This document shows positions 22,463 through 31,068 of a DNA stretch of 34,699 bases, one piece after another. The DNA comes from Anaerolineae bacterium. GTDB taxonomy: Bacteria; Chloroflexota; Anaerolineae; DUEN01. Where the stretch lies: contig JANXBS010000028.1 in the NCBI GenBank assembly GCA_025060615.1, positions 1 to 34,699 on the forward strand, read 5' to 3'. Made by a program: the position numbers and the translations under genes. The notes beneath the pieces are model-generated. The model did not search any database. It saw only the letters and a program-made list of their open reading frames with translations, and was not told the origin of the DNA. Position 1 is the first letter of the stretch, and each line of letters begins with the position of its first letter.

Positions 22463-23394
22463 ATCTGCTCCTGCTTGCGAATCCAGCAAATGGTCCATAA
22501 AATCACGACGTTGGCCCAGAAAAGGGTAGCTACCGTTAAGTGCAGCACACGTGACCACATGGGAAGGCGTAGCAACACATTGGCGATGCCCAGCCCGAAT
22601 TGTACAAGCAGCAAGAATCCCATCCCATAAGCTATCCATGTCAAACCGGGGCTCTTTTGCCTCGTCAAGAGCCATATGACCGTCACCAGCGTTAAAAAGG
22701 CAACGCTAAAAGCTGCATAGCGATGCAGCATCTGAATCTCGATGAGATGGCGAATGGCTGGCGTATCAGAACCACACCAGGGGAAGGCCGGGCAGGCCAG
22801 TGAGGCACCGCTGCGGGTTACATAAGAGCCTGTAAGCAGCAACACATATGTGGCGCCGACCATCCCCGAAAGCCAAGCTCTGAAGCGCCCGTTCCGGAAG
22901 GGCTCTATGGCAGCCCCGAGGGATCGAAGAGATGGCAAGGTGCCAGCGACCTGTACGGCGATCAATCCCACGATTAGCATCGCCAGACCAGTGTGAATCC
23001 AACCGGTTATCGGAGGGATCTCCAAGAGAACGTGTACTCCTCCAAGCCCTGTCTGCACGATCAGGAGCCCGAGGGTCCCTAAAGCGGCTCGCTGCATCCA
23101 TGGCTGGTTTCGATAATAGAGTCGGGATAACACGCCTATCAGGACGATTTGCAAGCCTGTTGCGGCGCCAAGCACCCGGTGGGTGAATTCCACCCAAGCT
23201 CCGATCAGGGCCGGTGGGATCACTTGGCCATAGCAGAGCGGCCAATCGGGACAGCCTAGGCCATAGCCAGTCACCCGTACGATGCCGCCAACGGTGATTA
23301 GCAGGATCGCGCTGATCCACGTTGAAAGGATCAAGCTTGGCATTAACCGGTGCACTGACAAATGAGAAGTTCGATCAGCCGTCGAGATATTCAC
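22459..23394 (-). CDS. ctaA: Haem A synthase (COX15/CtaA)
   Basis: An eight-segment membrane mono-oxygenase that turns haem O into haem A. Conserved histidines lie in EFTHRVLG (H72), GWIHTGLA, MLHRYAA and VLHLTVAT, and the extracytoplasmic cysteine pairs are GCPDWPLC (C48, C54) and ACPAFPWC. The start is GTG, chosen because AGGAGG lies seven bases before it. The gene overlaps ctaB by 4 bases, so haem O and haem A synthesis are translationally coupled. Confidence 0.94.
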   Translation of the reverse strand: MNISTADRTSHLSVHRLMPSLILSTWISAILLITVGGIVRVTGYGLGCPDWPLCYGQVIPPALIGAWVEFTHRVLGAATGLQIVLIGVLSRLYYRNQPWMQRAALGTLGLLIVQTGLGGVHVLLEIPPITGWIHTGLAMLIVGLIAVQVAGTLPSLRSLGAAIEPFRNGRFRAWLSGMVGATYVLLLTGSYVTRSGASLACPAFPWCGSDTPAIRHLIEIQMLHRYAAFSVAFLTLVTVIWLLTRQKSPGLTWIAYGMGFLLLVQFGLGIANVLLRLPMWSRVLHLTVATLFWANVVILWTICWIRKQEQI

Positions 23395-23422
23395 TGCTCA
23401 TCCTCCTTGAACAGACAGCCCA

Positions 23423-23839
23423 TCAGAGGTGATAGAGCATCACATAGACCAGGACGCCCGTCACCGAAACATACAACCAGACTGGGAATGTCCAGCGAGC
23501 GATCCTGCGGTGCCGCGCGAAGCGTCCTCGGAAAGCCTGTGCCAAAGTCACCAGTGCTAGTGGTACGACCGTCGCCGCCAAAACCACGTGCGAGATGAGG
23601 ATCGCATAGTACACCGGGCGTATCCACCCCTGTCCCTGAAATGGCACCGAGCCTACATGGGCATGATAGATCAGGTATGAGATCAGGAATAGGGTAGAGA
23701 CGACGAAAGCCGCCAACATGAAGGCCCGATGGGCTTCCCACCGATGTCGTCGGATGAAGCAATACCCAATTACGAGCAAAATCGCGCTTATCCCGTTAAG
23801 GAGGGCGTTTACCGTGGACAGGTTGGAGACAGTCCACAT
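23423..23839 (-). CDS. DUF420 membrane protein (CtaM-like oxidase assembly factor)
   Basis: A four-segment membrane protein of the DUF420 family, with LSTVNALLNGISAILLVIGY at the start, RRHRWEAHRAFM after the first helix and ISHVVLAATVVPLALVTL in the third. Members next to ctaA/ctaB (CtaM in Gram-positives) are needed for maturation of haem-A oxidases. I prefer the ATG at 23839, which has a GGAG eight bases upstream; the in-frame ATG at 23854 would add five residues. It lies between the cupredoxin-like gene and ctaA. Confidence 0.88.
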   Translation of the reverse strand: MWTVSNLSTVNALLNGISAILLVIGYCFIRRHRWEAHRAFMLAAFVVSTLFLISYLIYHAHVGSVPFQGQGWIRPVYYAILISHVVLAATVVPLALVTLAQAFRGRFARHRRIARWTFPVWLYVSVTGVLVYVMLYHL

Positions 23840-23864
23840 CCTAATCGCTCCCATGCCATGCCGT

Positions 23865-24410
23865 CTAGCGATCTCCCGAGCGGTTTGCCTGTTCAGGCCC
23901 CGGAAAATAGGCCAGCGCCAATAGGCCCATCACAGCTGCCAAAGGCAGGCCAAATGCCAACACCGCTGCCAGCTTCGTCAACGGATCGGCTCGTGGCTTT
24001 ACCTCTATACCGATATATCGGCTCGGATGGATCGTGCACGCGAAGCTCACCGTGCTTGGGCTATCGAACGGGATGCGAGCCGTCGTACCTGCCGGCACCC
24101 AGAATGGACCTAACTGGTGCGCCGTCTCGTCCTCGTTGCGCAGGAGCAGGACATCTCCCACCATGAAGGACCAATGTGCTGGGATCGAGGGAATCGGCTC
24201 GCCGGCCGCCACTCGGCGAGCCGTTCCGTGTGGGATTACCAGCTCCATTTGCTGCGGAGGACGGTCGCCAAGGATGGTCCGCCAAAAGTACTCGTTGACG
24301 GCCCAGGACAGCGCCATACTGCCGATCAAAGTCAGGCCAAACAACCACAAGTAGCGATGAGCCCGATAGCTTGCACCCAGGTGATCAAGGCTGACGGACT
24401 TCCACGTCAA
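23865..24410 (-). CDS. Membrane-anchored cupredoxin-like protein of the cox operon
   Basis: I do not recognise a named family. The product has an N-terminal membrane segment (YLWLFGLTLIGSMALSWAV), an extracytoplasmic cupredoxin-like domain and a C-terminal membrane segment. Potential copper ligands are the His in ETAHQLGPF and the Cys and His in FACTIHPSRY (98, 125 and 128 from this start); the Met usual after the last His is missing. Start uncertain: no ATG fits, so I chose TTG at 24410 with GGAG upstream; GTG at 24425 or 24509 are alternatives. It overlaps the PCuAC gene by 26 bases. Placement among copper chaperones suggests a role in copper delivery (inference). Confidence 0.68.
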   Translation of the reverse strand: MTWKSVSLDHLGASYRAHRYLWLFGLTLIGSMALSWAVNEYFWRTILGDRPPQQMELVIPHGTARRVAAGEPIPSIPAHWSFMVGDVLLLRNEDETAHQLGPFWVPAGTTARIPFDSPSTVSFACTIHPSRYIGIEVKPRADPLTKLAAVLAFGLPLAAVMGLLALAYFPGPEQANRSGDR

Positions 24411-25338
24411 TGGTGATCTCTCCACCTTGCTCGAACCGAAGGCTGATAGGGAACCGCTCACCCGGTCGCAGTTCGCGCCGTAGGCCAATGAGCATAATGT
24501 GATAACCACCTGGCGTCAGCTCCACCCATCCTCTGGCTGGCACTTCGACGCGCTCCACCGGCTGCATCTGCATCACGTCACCCATCATGCGAGTTTGATG
24601 CAATTCTACCGCCTGTGCCACCTCGCTCTGGGCGGCTATTAAAGCATCGGTCGCCTCACCAGCGTTGGAGACAGTCAGGTAGACGGCGCTCGTGCCGTCC
24701 ACGCTGCCTGGGCGAGCCCAGGCGGCCTTAATACGCAAAGCCCCCAAGGTCACTGTCTTATCGGAGTCTTCAGCCTCGTGACTGGACTCGCCATGAAGAT
24801 GTGCTTCTGTAGCAGGCGCCGGAGCCTCGTGATCATGGACATGTCCCTCGTGTGAGATAGCCTCCTGTGGTCCCAACGTTGGCAGCCACGGCGTTGCCGC
24901 ATAGCCAATGCCCCAAGAAGCCAGCCCTAGAACTAGGGCCAAAGTTAGAGCTTCACTAGCTGTCCTCCAGGCTGGCCGTTTTACCCCCTCGGTCAAGCGC
25001 CCTTGCAAAGCAAGCATGATCAATGCCGACAGGCCAATCAGCTCGCTGAGTTTGCAAACTACGCCCAAGGCTTCGATCGGTTCCGGTCCATGCCCGAAGG
25101 GAGCCGGCAGTGCCCGGGTGATGCCCCACAACACCACCAGGCCGCCGGCTACCGCTAATCCAATGTAGTACGATCTCAACGAAGGCCGTCGCCAGAAGGC
25201 CAGCGCCCAAAGAATCTCTGCAATCCCTGCCACCGCGAAGAAAATCCCATGGGCCGGGGCGTGATCATAATGGAATGGTGTAATCACCAAGTGAATTACT
25301 CCAGCCAAGGCGATCGCTACAACCGAGATAGATCGCAT
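24385..25338 (-). CDS. Membrane protein fused to a PCu(A)C copper chaperone domain
   Basis: Residues 1-145 contain about five membrane segments. Residues 155-190 form a His-rich linker (SHEGHVHDHEAPAPATEAHL). The C-terminal domain (about 195-317) is PCu(A)C and carries the exact copper signature H-X10-M-X21-H-X-M (H247, M258, H280, M282). PCu(A)C proteins are periplasmic Cu(I) carriers that load the CuA site of oxidases together with SCO. Most are short secreted or lipid-anchored proteins; the multi-pass anchor here is unusual. AGGAGGTAA, overlapping the sco stop, sits directly before the ATG. Confidence 0.88.
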   Translation of the reverse strand: MRSISVVAIALAGVIHLVITPFHYDHAPAHGIFFAVAGIAEILWALAFWRRPSLRSYYIGLAVAGGLVVLWGITRALPAPFGHGPEPIEALGVVCKLSELIGLSALIMLALQGRLTEGVKRPAWRTASEALTLALVLGLASWGIGYAATPWLPTLGPQEAISHEGHVHDHEAPAPATEAHLHGESSHEAEDSDKTVTLGALRIKAAWARPGSVDGTSAVYLTVSNAGEATDALIAAQSEVAQAVELHQTRMMGDVMQMQPVERVEVPARGWVELTPGGYHIMLIGLRRELRPGERFPISLRFEQGGEITIDVEVRQP

Positions 25339-25340
25339 CG

Positions 25341-25979
25341 TTACCTCCTAAGGAGCTGCTTTAGGTCGGCTACGATATCCTGTGGCTCCGTTTCATAAAT
25401 GAAGGTCAGCACCAACCGCCCTTCACGATCAATCACGTATGTGCGGGCCGAATGAGTGATCAGATAACCCGCTGCCGAGCCCACCTCCTCCTTCTCGACA
25501 TACACGCCGTAGGCTTGAGTCACCGCTTCGATCTCCTCCGGCCGGCCGGTGAGCCCTACAAACGTGGGATCAAAGTGGCTTAGATATCGTTTCACCACCT
25601 CGGGCGTATCACGCTCAGGGTCTACGCTGATGAAAATCACCTGTACTTCCCGCGCCACTTCGCCCAGTTCCTGGAGGGCGTAACGGAGCTTGGCTAAGGT
25701 GGTGGGACAGACATCCGGACAATGGGTGTAGCCGAAGAACAGCAAAACTAGCCGGCCGCGATAGTCGCTAAGCCGCACTGATCGCCCCTCTTGGTCGATG
25801 AGGGTGAAATCGGGAGCTAGCGGAGGTGGATCAAACCGCGAGCCGTGAAAAGTGTACGGCCGATCAAAGAGCGGGCTAGCGTATCGGGCAGCTATCACAA
25901 CCAGGGCCACTAGCACGGCTATGACAAGTATCCACCGTCCAACAGGATTGAACTTGAGGGCATTACGCATGCCTGTCAT
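25341..25979 (-). CDS. SCO1/SenC/PrrC-type copper chaperone
   Basis: A 212-aa thioredoxin-fold copper protein with an N-terminal membrane anchor (about 16-33), the CPDVC motif (C87, C91) in GYTHCPDVCPTT and the distal His176 (ITHSART). SCO proteins reduce and metallate the CuA site of cytochrome c oxidase subunit II. AGGAG lies about eight bases before the ATG. Its stop codon is part of the next gene's ribosome site. Confidence 0.95.
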   Translation of the reverse strand: MTGMRNALKFNPVGRWILVIAVLVALVVIAARYASPLFDRPYTFHGSRFDPPPLAPDFTLIDQEGRSVRLSDYRGRLVLLFFGYTHCPDVCPTTLAKLRYALQELGEVAREVQVIFISVDPERDTPEVVKRYLSHFDPTFVGLTGRPEEIEAVTQAYGVYVEKEEVGSAAGYLITHSARTYVIDREGRLVLTFIYETEPQDIVADLKQLLRR

Positions 25980-26051
25980 TGGGTTTCTCCTACATGGAGG
26001 GCGAGGAGCACACCTTCGTCACAGTGTCTTCCTCACTGATCCTCGTCCTAT

Positions 26052-26083
26052 CCCTTCCTTCTCCTCTAGAGAGTAAGGAAGGG
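26052..26083. repeat. Inverted repeat between ctaE and the sco gene
   Basis: cccttcctt (26052-26060) is matched by aaggaaggg (26075-26083), with a shorter ctctagag palindrome inside the loop. No T-run follows on either strand. It could be an attenuator or a processing/stability stem dividing structural subunits from assembly genes. Confidence 0.4.
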
Positions 26084-26100
26084 AAGCAAGATGAAACCTG

Positions 26101-26670
26101 TCAACCGACTAAGTACAGCGCTGGATAGAAGAAAACCCACACCACGTCTACGAAGTGCCAATACTTGACCGCAGCCTCCACGCCCCAATGCTTCTCGGGC
26201 GAATAGGCGCCTCGCCACCCGTTCAGATACACCACTAAGAGCAGCAGTACGCCGGTCAGTACATGAAACGCGTGCATGCCGGTCATGGAGAAGAAGGCGA
26301 TACCAAACCCTCTTTGCGGCGTGATCCCCTCATGCATCGCCATCGGCCATTCAACCCCAACTACGCCGATCAAGAACAGCGTCCCTAGGATGATGGTGTA
26401 CAGGGTGTTCCAGAGGAAAGTCGTCCGGTCACCGTGGGCGATTGCCGCCTCGGCCCGATAGGCGGTAAAGCTGCTCAGGAGCAGGATCGAAGTGACTGCC
26501 AGCCCCAGGGCCTGGTTCAGCCCCTCCGGCCGCTCAAGGCCAAAGAGGTAAAAACGGGTGAACAGCAGGATCAGGAAGATCATGCTCTCTGAGAGCATGA
26601 ATAGCCACAGTCCCAGACGGTTGAGACTTAAACGATCATGTTGTGGGTGGGCGACGGCTACGGTGCTCAT
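26101..26670 (-). CDS. ctaE: Cytochrome c oxidase subunit III
   Basis: A 189-aa, five-segment haem-copper oxidase subunit III (GLWLFMLSESMIFLILLFTRF, then FSMTGMHAFHVLTGVLLLL and YWHFVDVVWVFFYPALYL). The conserved ESMIF glutamate and MHAFHV histidines are present. Length fits the short subunit III type without the first two helices. It overlaps the subunit IV gene by 4 bases. Confidence 0.95.
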   Translation of the reverse strand: MSTVAVAHPQHDRLSLNRLGLWLFMLSESMIFLILLFTRFYLFGLERPEGLNQALGLAVTSILLLSSFTAYRAEAAIAHGDRTTFLWNTLYTIILGTLFLIGVVGVEWPMAMHEGITPQRGFGIAFFSMTGMHAFHVLTGVLLLLVVYLNGWRGAYSPEKHWGVEAAVKYWHFVDVVWVFFYPALYLVG

Positions 26671-27026
26671 GCATGTCCTCCCTCTTCACGCCACAACTGC
26701 GCAATGTGCATGAAATAGTACACGATCATCCCCGCTTTGATCAGGGCGATCACTACCAGGTACGGCAAGTTGCCACTGTGGATGGAGACGGACACCACGT
26801 ACTCCAACACTGTCAACAGCGCCAGGCCTGCGATGACCACAGCGCCCAGCCGGAAGGCCGCGCGCCGCTTTCGCGCTGTGGTCGGATCCAGAGACCTTAC
26901 TTCAGCCTCCTGGGCCTGCCCGGCGCCGACCAGCCGGCCAAAGATCAGAAAAAAGCCGAACAGAGCGATCCCCACAATGGCCGACAGCACAGCCAATGCA
27001 ATGCTGATTTGTGTCACGTCGTACAT
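26667..27026 (-). CDS. Cytochrome c oxidase subunit IV (prokaryotic type)
   Basis: A 119-aa, three-segment protein ending in SGNLPYLVVIALIKAGMIVY and FMHIAQLW, the signature of bacterial oxidase subunit IV. I take the ATG at 27026 because GAGGTG lies six bases before it; a GTG at 27035 would add three residues but has no ribosome site. It sits 43 bases downstream of ctaD and overlaps ctaE by 4 bases. Confidence 0.9.
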   Translation of the reverse strand: MYDVTQISIALAVLSAIVGIALFGFFLIFGRLVGAGQAQEAEVRSLDPTTARKRRAAFRLGAVVIAGLALLTVLEYVVSVSIHSGNLPYLVVIALIKAGMIVYYFMHIAQLWREEGGHA

Positions 27027-27069
27027 CGGGCTCACCTCTCGTCAACGTCTCATGTCTGAAGCACTGGCC

Positions 27070-29046
27070 TTATTTGCCCGCTGGGGCCGGGCCCAGCGCC
27101 ACGTACACAGAGCCGGGAACTCCGTAGTCGTACGGGCGGCCCACCACGACAGGCGGCTGTGAATAGTTCTCCTCCGGCGGCGGCGATGGGATTTGCCATT
27201 CCAGCGAGCGCGAGCGCCATGGGTTGGCCGGCGCTAGCGCTCCCACGCGGACGCTACGCACCACGTTGACTAGGAAAATCAGCATCGCCAGCCCCACTAG
27301 GAACCCACCCACTGTCGCCATCAGATGCCAGGGGCCGAATCCCAGCGTCGGATCGTAATCGCCGATGCGCCGGCGCATCCCCAGCAACCCGAGGCGGAAC
27401 ATGGAACTAGTGATCATCAAAAAGCCCACGGTCATCAGCCAGAAGTGCCACTTGCCCAGCTTCTCGTCGTACCAGCGCCCCGTTGCCTTGGGGAACCAGT
27501 AGTAGATCGCTGCCAGGAACGGGTACACGAATCCGCCGAACATGGTATGGTGGAAATGAGCCACCACGAAGTATGTATCATGCAGGTGCAAGTCTAAAGG
27601 CACAGCCCCAAGGAAGGGGCCAGTCACCCCTCCAATCAGGAAGATGACGAACGCTCCTAGGACGAAGAGCATCGGTGTCTCAAAGCTTAGCTTGCCTTCC
27701 CATAAGGTAGCTAGCCAGTTGAAGAACTTCACCCCCGTCGGCACCGCCACCAGCATCGTGCTGAACATAAAGGCCACGCTGGCTGCGTTACTTAGCCCTA
27801 CAGTGAACATGTGATGTGCCCACACCAGGAACCCGATGATGGCGATGCCCATGCTGGAGAGGGCTACTGCCCGATAACCGAAAAGGGGTTTGCGGGTGAA
27901 AACAGGAAGCAACTCGCTGATGACGCCCAGGCCGGGCAACACGAAGATGTATACCGCCGGGTGCGAGTAGAACCAAAAGATATGTTGGAACAAGATCACA
28001 TTGCCCCCCCTAGTAGGGTCAAAGAACCCTATGCCCAGCAGGCGCTCTAGCACCACCATCAGGAAGGCCATGCCGATGAACTGAGTTGCAATCAACTGGA
28101 TCAGGGAGGTGGCCAGGATTCCCCACACGAAGATGGGCATGCGGAACAGGCTCATGCCTGGCGCCCGCATCTTGAGGATCGTGGTAAGCAAGTTCACCGA
28201 GCCCAGGATGGATGAAAGGCCCACGAGGAACACGCCTAGATAGAAAAACTGCGCGCCCAGCGGATCCCTAGCGCCTAGCGGTGGGTAGCCAGTCCAGCCG
28301 GTGCTAAACCCGCCCATCGCCAGGCTTAGCAGTACCAGGATCGCGCCTGGTGGCGTCAGCCAATAAGAAAGGGCATTCAGGCGTGGGAAGGCCATGTCTT
28401 GTGCCCCGATCATTAGGGGAACCAGATAGTTGGCCATGCCGCCCACCCCTAACAAGATGCCGGCGATCATGACGATGCCGTGTACGCCCATAATGTGATT
28501 GTACGAGTCGGCGGTGATCCACTGCATTCCAGGCTCAGCTAACTCCAGCCGCATGAGCAGCGCCAGAACACCAGCCGAGAGGATGAGGAACAAGCTGGTC
28601 ACCGTGTACTGGATGCCGATCACCTTGTGGTTGGGGTCGAAGCTGAAGTAACGGCGCCAATGAGCCAAGCCGTTATGGGCGTGCGGCGGATCGCCTGCCT
28701 CTGCCCCCATTCCCCATTGCCACCAGTCACGGAACGCCCCTACACCGGCCAAGAATGCGAGCGTACCCACGATCGCACCGATGGCCGTCACCGGCGCTGC
28801 CTCCCAAGCGGGCCGGCCTTGCCAGGCTCGCACTCCCATCGCTAGCAGCATGCCGCCGCCAGCGCCCATAGTCCCGATGATCAGGCCCCGGATCGCCCCA
28901 ATCGACAGAAAATCCATCACCATAGCCTTGCCGGTGGCCCAGTTCAGGCCGGCACGCCGTGCTAACACCCAGAGGGCGTCCAGCACCAGGATGCCCGCCA
29001 GGGCCCCCACGATTGTTATGAGCAAGCTGGTCTGTGCCCCATCCAT
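27070..29046 (-). CDS. ctaD: Cytochrome c oxidase subunit I, A2-type, with N-terminal membrane extension
   Basis: The catalytic haem-copper subunit that reduces O2 and pumps protons. Ligands are visible: His189 (VHGIVM, haem a), CuB His362 with cross-link Tyr366 in YSHPAVY, His411-412 (WAHHMF), and haem a3/a histidines in VVAHFHH (497, 499). The K-channel lysine region is TGVKFFNW and the D-channel entry is GAQDMAFPRLN (Asp217). YSHP without the helix-VI glutamate marks an A2-type enzyme. Before the usual first helix (HKVIGIQYTV, from 140) there are about 135 extra residues with three hydrophobic segments, which is not typical of subunit I. The C-terminal tail is proline-rich. Confidence 0.96.
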   Translation of the reverse strand: MDGAQTSLLITIVGALAGILVLDALWVLARRAGLNWATGKAMVMDFLSIGAIRGLIIGTMGAGGGMLLAMGVRAWQGRPAWEAAPVTAIGAIVGTLAFLAGVGAFRDWWQWGMGAEAGDPPHAHNGLAHWRRYFSFDPNHKVIGIQYTVTSLFLILSAGVLALLMRLELAEPGMQWITADSYNHIMGVHGIVMIAGILLGVGGMANYLVPLMIGAQDMAFPRLNALSYWLTPPGAILVLLSLAMGGFSTGWTGYPPLGARDPLGAQFFYLGVFLVGLSSILGSVNLLTTILKMRAPGMSLFRMPIFVWGILATSLIQLIATQFIGMAFLMVVLERLLGIGFFDPTRGGNVILFQHIFWFYSHPAVYIFVLPGLGVISELLPVFTRKPLFGYRAVALSSMGIAIIGFLVWAHHMFTVGLSNAASVAFMFSTMLVAVPTGVKFFNWLATLWEGKLSFETPMLFVLGAFVIFLIGGVTGPFLGAVPLDLHLHDTYFVVAHFHHTMFGGFVYPFLAAIYYWFPKATGRWYDEKLGKWHFWLMTVGFLMITSSMFRLGLLGMRRRIGDYDPTLGFGPWHLMATVGGFLVGLAMLIFLVNVVRSVRVGALAPANPWRSRSLEWQIPSPPPEENYSQPPVVVGRPYDYGVPGSVYVALGPAPAGK

Positions 29047-29065
29047 GCGAATCCCTCCTCTTGCG

Positions 29066-30115
29066 TTAGCGCAGGCTCTTGATGTACTCGATGATCGCCT
29101 GGATCTGCTCCTGCGTCAGTTGATCCTTATACGTGGTGGGCATTACATTCGGATAGCCGCGCACAAGCTGAGCGGCAGGATCCACAATCGAGTTTCGCAG
29201 ATAGGTTTCGTCAGCCGTCACGGTCGTGCCATCCTCCAAGATCACCTGATGGCCGAACAGCCCTTTCCAGGTGGGCCCCACCATCCTGGTGCCGTCCACC
29301 GAATGGCACGCCAAGCAGCCGAATTGCTGCGCGTATTGCCGGCCTGCCTCTACGGCGGTCAACGTGGGGACGGCAGCTTCGCCCGCTTCGGCCATCGCCG
29401 GTACCTGAGCGAGGGCCGCCTGCTTTGTCACCCACTCCTGAAAGGCAGCCTCATCCACGACCCTAACCGGTGCCTCCATGTACGCGTGTCCGGTCCCGCA
29501 CATCTCGGCGCAGCGCACCTTATACGTTCCTTTTTCTGTCGGTCGGATCCGGATCAGATTCTCAATGCCAGGAATGGCATCCATCTTCAAGCGAAACTCC
29601 GGCACATAGAATGAGTGAATGACATCTGTGGCATGCAGGCGGAAGAGCACCGATCGGTTCACCGGCAACACCAGCTCCGGCGAGGTGATCCCGTACTCCG
29701 GATACTCGAACGTCCACGCCCACTGGAAGCCTGTGACCTTCACTTCGAGTTCCTTTTCGGGGTTGGGAGGAGCGGTGATGTCGAAGAGGATGCGAGCGCT
29801 GTAGATGCTGAGGCCGACGACGATGAACAGCGGGATGACCGTCCATGCGATTTCCAGCGAGGTGGAGCCCTCCATTGGAGGTCCTTCCTCAGGCTCACCT
29901 GGCCGGCGTCGGAAGGAGAGCAGGCTGTACAGGAAAAAAGAGATCACTAGGGAAAAAACCACGGAGGCGAGGATCAGAACTACCCGGAGTAAGACGTCAA
30001 TCGCCTCGCCCTGACTGCTGGCCAGTACAGGGGTCAGGCGCACTTGCTCGAAGAACTGGATCAATGCCACCGAGAAGATAAGGGTGAGCAAGATCGGAAC
30101 CGCCAGTTTTTTCAT
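29066..30115 (-). CDS. ctaC: Cytochrome c oxidase subunit II with C-terminal cytochrome c (caa3 type)
   Basis: Accepts electrons at the CuA centre. After a leader helix (about 5-22) and two membrane helices (about 40-65, 88-110), the cupredoxin domain carries all CuA ligands: His167 (DVIHSF), Cys202 and Cys206 (CAEMC), His210 and Met213. A fused cytochrome c domain has CLACH (267-271) and axial Met325 (NVMPTTY). Fusion means it can accept electrons from soluble or membrane donors without a separate cytochrome c. GGAGGA lies before the ATG; this is the first gene of the ten-gene operon. Confidence 0.97.
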   Translation of the reverse strand: MKKLAVPILLTLIFSVALIQFFEQVRLTPVLASSQGEAIDVLLRVVLILASVVFSLVISFFLYSLLSFRRRPGEPEEGPPMEGSTSLEIAWTVIPLFIVVGLSIYSARILFDITAPPNPEKELEVKVTGFQWAWTFEYPEYGITSPELVLPVNRSVLFRLHATDVIHSFYVPEFRLKMDAIPGIENLIRIRPTEKGTYKVRCAEMCGTGHAYMEAPVRVVDEAAFQEWVTKQAALAQVPAMAEAGEAAVPTLTAVEAGRQYAQQFGCLACHSVDGTRMVGPTWKGLFGHQVILEDGTTVTADETYLRNSIVDPAAQLVRGYPNVMPTTYKDQLTQEQIQAIIEYIKSLR

Positions 30116-30158
30116 GGGCTTCCTCCGTCAGGGAGCGTCGGCAACTTCATTAAGTGAT

Positions 30159-30187
30159 ATTTTACACAAAAATCCGTAAAATGCAAA
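30159..30187 (-). promoter_or_regulatory. Promoter of the cox operon
   Basis: On the - strand, TTTGCA (30187-30182) and TAAAAT (30164-30159) are separated by 17 bases, within an AT-rich patch 44 bases from the ctaC ATG. A leader of about 37 bases would result. Confidence 0.6.
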
Positions 30188-30419
30188 GCTCAACCCCTGG
30201 TGATCACAGCATTGCTATGTACATTATCGTACCAACCAGCCCGGGTAATAGATCCACCAAATCCCGATGGAGGAAAGGGAGGAGGGGGCTTCGAACCTGG
30301 AACCGCGCTCACTTACCCCGCAGGCGTTTCGTGCTATCCCTGAGCTTAGATCGGCGTGAGCAGGCAGTAGAGTCGTCTGTCTGCGTCTCTTTCATTATCA
30401 TCCTGTGGTGAGGTGGCTG
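30188..30419. other. Divergent intergenic region, no gene seen
   Basis: Together with 30116-30158 this forms the 304-base divergent gap between ctaC and the sulfite-oxidase-like gene. It should hold the + strand promoter, but I find only weak candidates (for example around acattat, 30221-30227). A purine-rich stretch (about 30267-30290) follows. No ORF, RNA gene or clear operator is supported. Confidence 0.5.
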
Positions 30420-31061
30420 ATGAGACTGGAAAACCCCTTCCGACGCGTCGAGCGGCTGAAGCGCGTCCCCGAACGCCCCGAATGGGGCCAAGGCGAGCGC
30501 GTGCCGCCCGGCCAATTCGTGACCGAGCAGTTCCCGGTCCTTCACTATGGCCCCGTGCCCGAAATCGATCTCGCCACCTGGGACTTCCGCGTCTTCGGGT
30601 TGGTGGAAAAACCGATTCGGCTGACATGGGAGGAGTTCCGCAGCCTGCCGGAGACCACCATTACCGGCGTGGACATCCATTGTGTGACGCGCTGGAGCAA
30701 GCTAAATACCACCTGGAGCGGCGTCTTGTGGCGGGATTTTGTCCGGGAGACCGGCCTTCGCTGGAAGCCGGAGGCGAAATACGTGATGGAGCACGCTGAG
30801 AATGGCTTTACCACCAACGTGGCGCTGCAGGTGATCGAGGAAGACCCCTATGCTATGTTCGCCTGGGGCTACGATGGCAAGCCCCTCGAGCCTAAGCATG
30901 GAGGGCCGCTGCGGTTTCTCTTGCCGTCTAGATATTTTTGGAAGAGCGCTAAGTGGATTCGCGGGATCGAATTCATGGCTCACAATCGTCCAGGCTTCTG
31001 GGAGCAAGCCGGCTACCACATGGATGGAGATCCTTGGCGTGAGGAGCGGTTTTCGGAGTAA
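30420..31061 (+). CDS. Sulfite-oxidase-like molybdopterin oxidoreductase
   Basis: A 213-aa protein of the sulfite oxidase/YedY-type molybdopterin fold. The Mo-binding cysteine is Cys88 in [12 protein letters not shown], and [25 protein letters not shown] and WIRGIEFM are typical of the small stand-alone subgroup. There is no Tat signal or membrane anchor, so it is probably cytoplasmic and lacks the dimerisation domain of true sulfite oxidases. The ATG at 30420 has GAGG six bases upstream; a GTG at 30405 would add five residues. It is transcribed away from the cox operon. Substrate unknown; sulfite or sulfoxide chemistry is only family-based. Confidence 0.9.
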   Translation: MRLENPFRRVERLKRVPERPEWGQGERVPPGQFVTEQFPVLHYGPVPEIDLATWDFRVFGLVEKPIRLTWEEFRSLPETTITGVDIHCVTRWSKLNTTWSGVLWRDFVRETGLRWKPEAKYVMEHAENGFTTNVALQVIEEDPYAMFAWGYDGKPLEPKHGGPLRFLLPSRYFWKSAKWIRGIEFMAHNRPGFWEQAGYHMDGDPWREERFSE

Positions 31062-31068
31062 TACTCAC

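Noticed and set aside
22766-23320. 184-aa - strand ORF inside ctaA
   Set aside because: Out-of-frame shadow of the haem A synthase gene, which has all its motifs.
26052-26083. Classic terminator between ctaE and sco
   Set aside because: The inverted repeat is real but lacks a T-run on either strand, so it is listed only as a repeat.
28781-29614. 277-aa + strand ORF opposite ctaC/ctaD
   Set aside because: Antisense to two certain oxidase genes; composition is that of a shadow frame.
30280-30310. tRNA T-arm-like stretch (gcttcgaacctgg)
   Set aside because: No matching acceptor, D or anticodon stems can be built around it.
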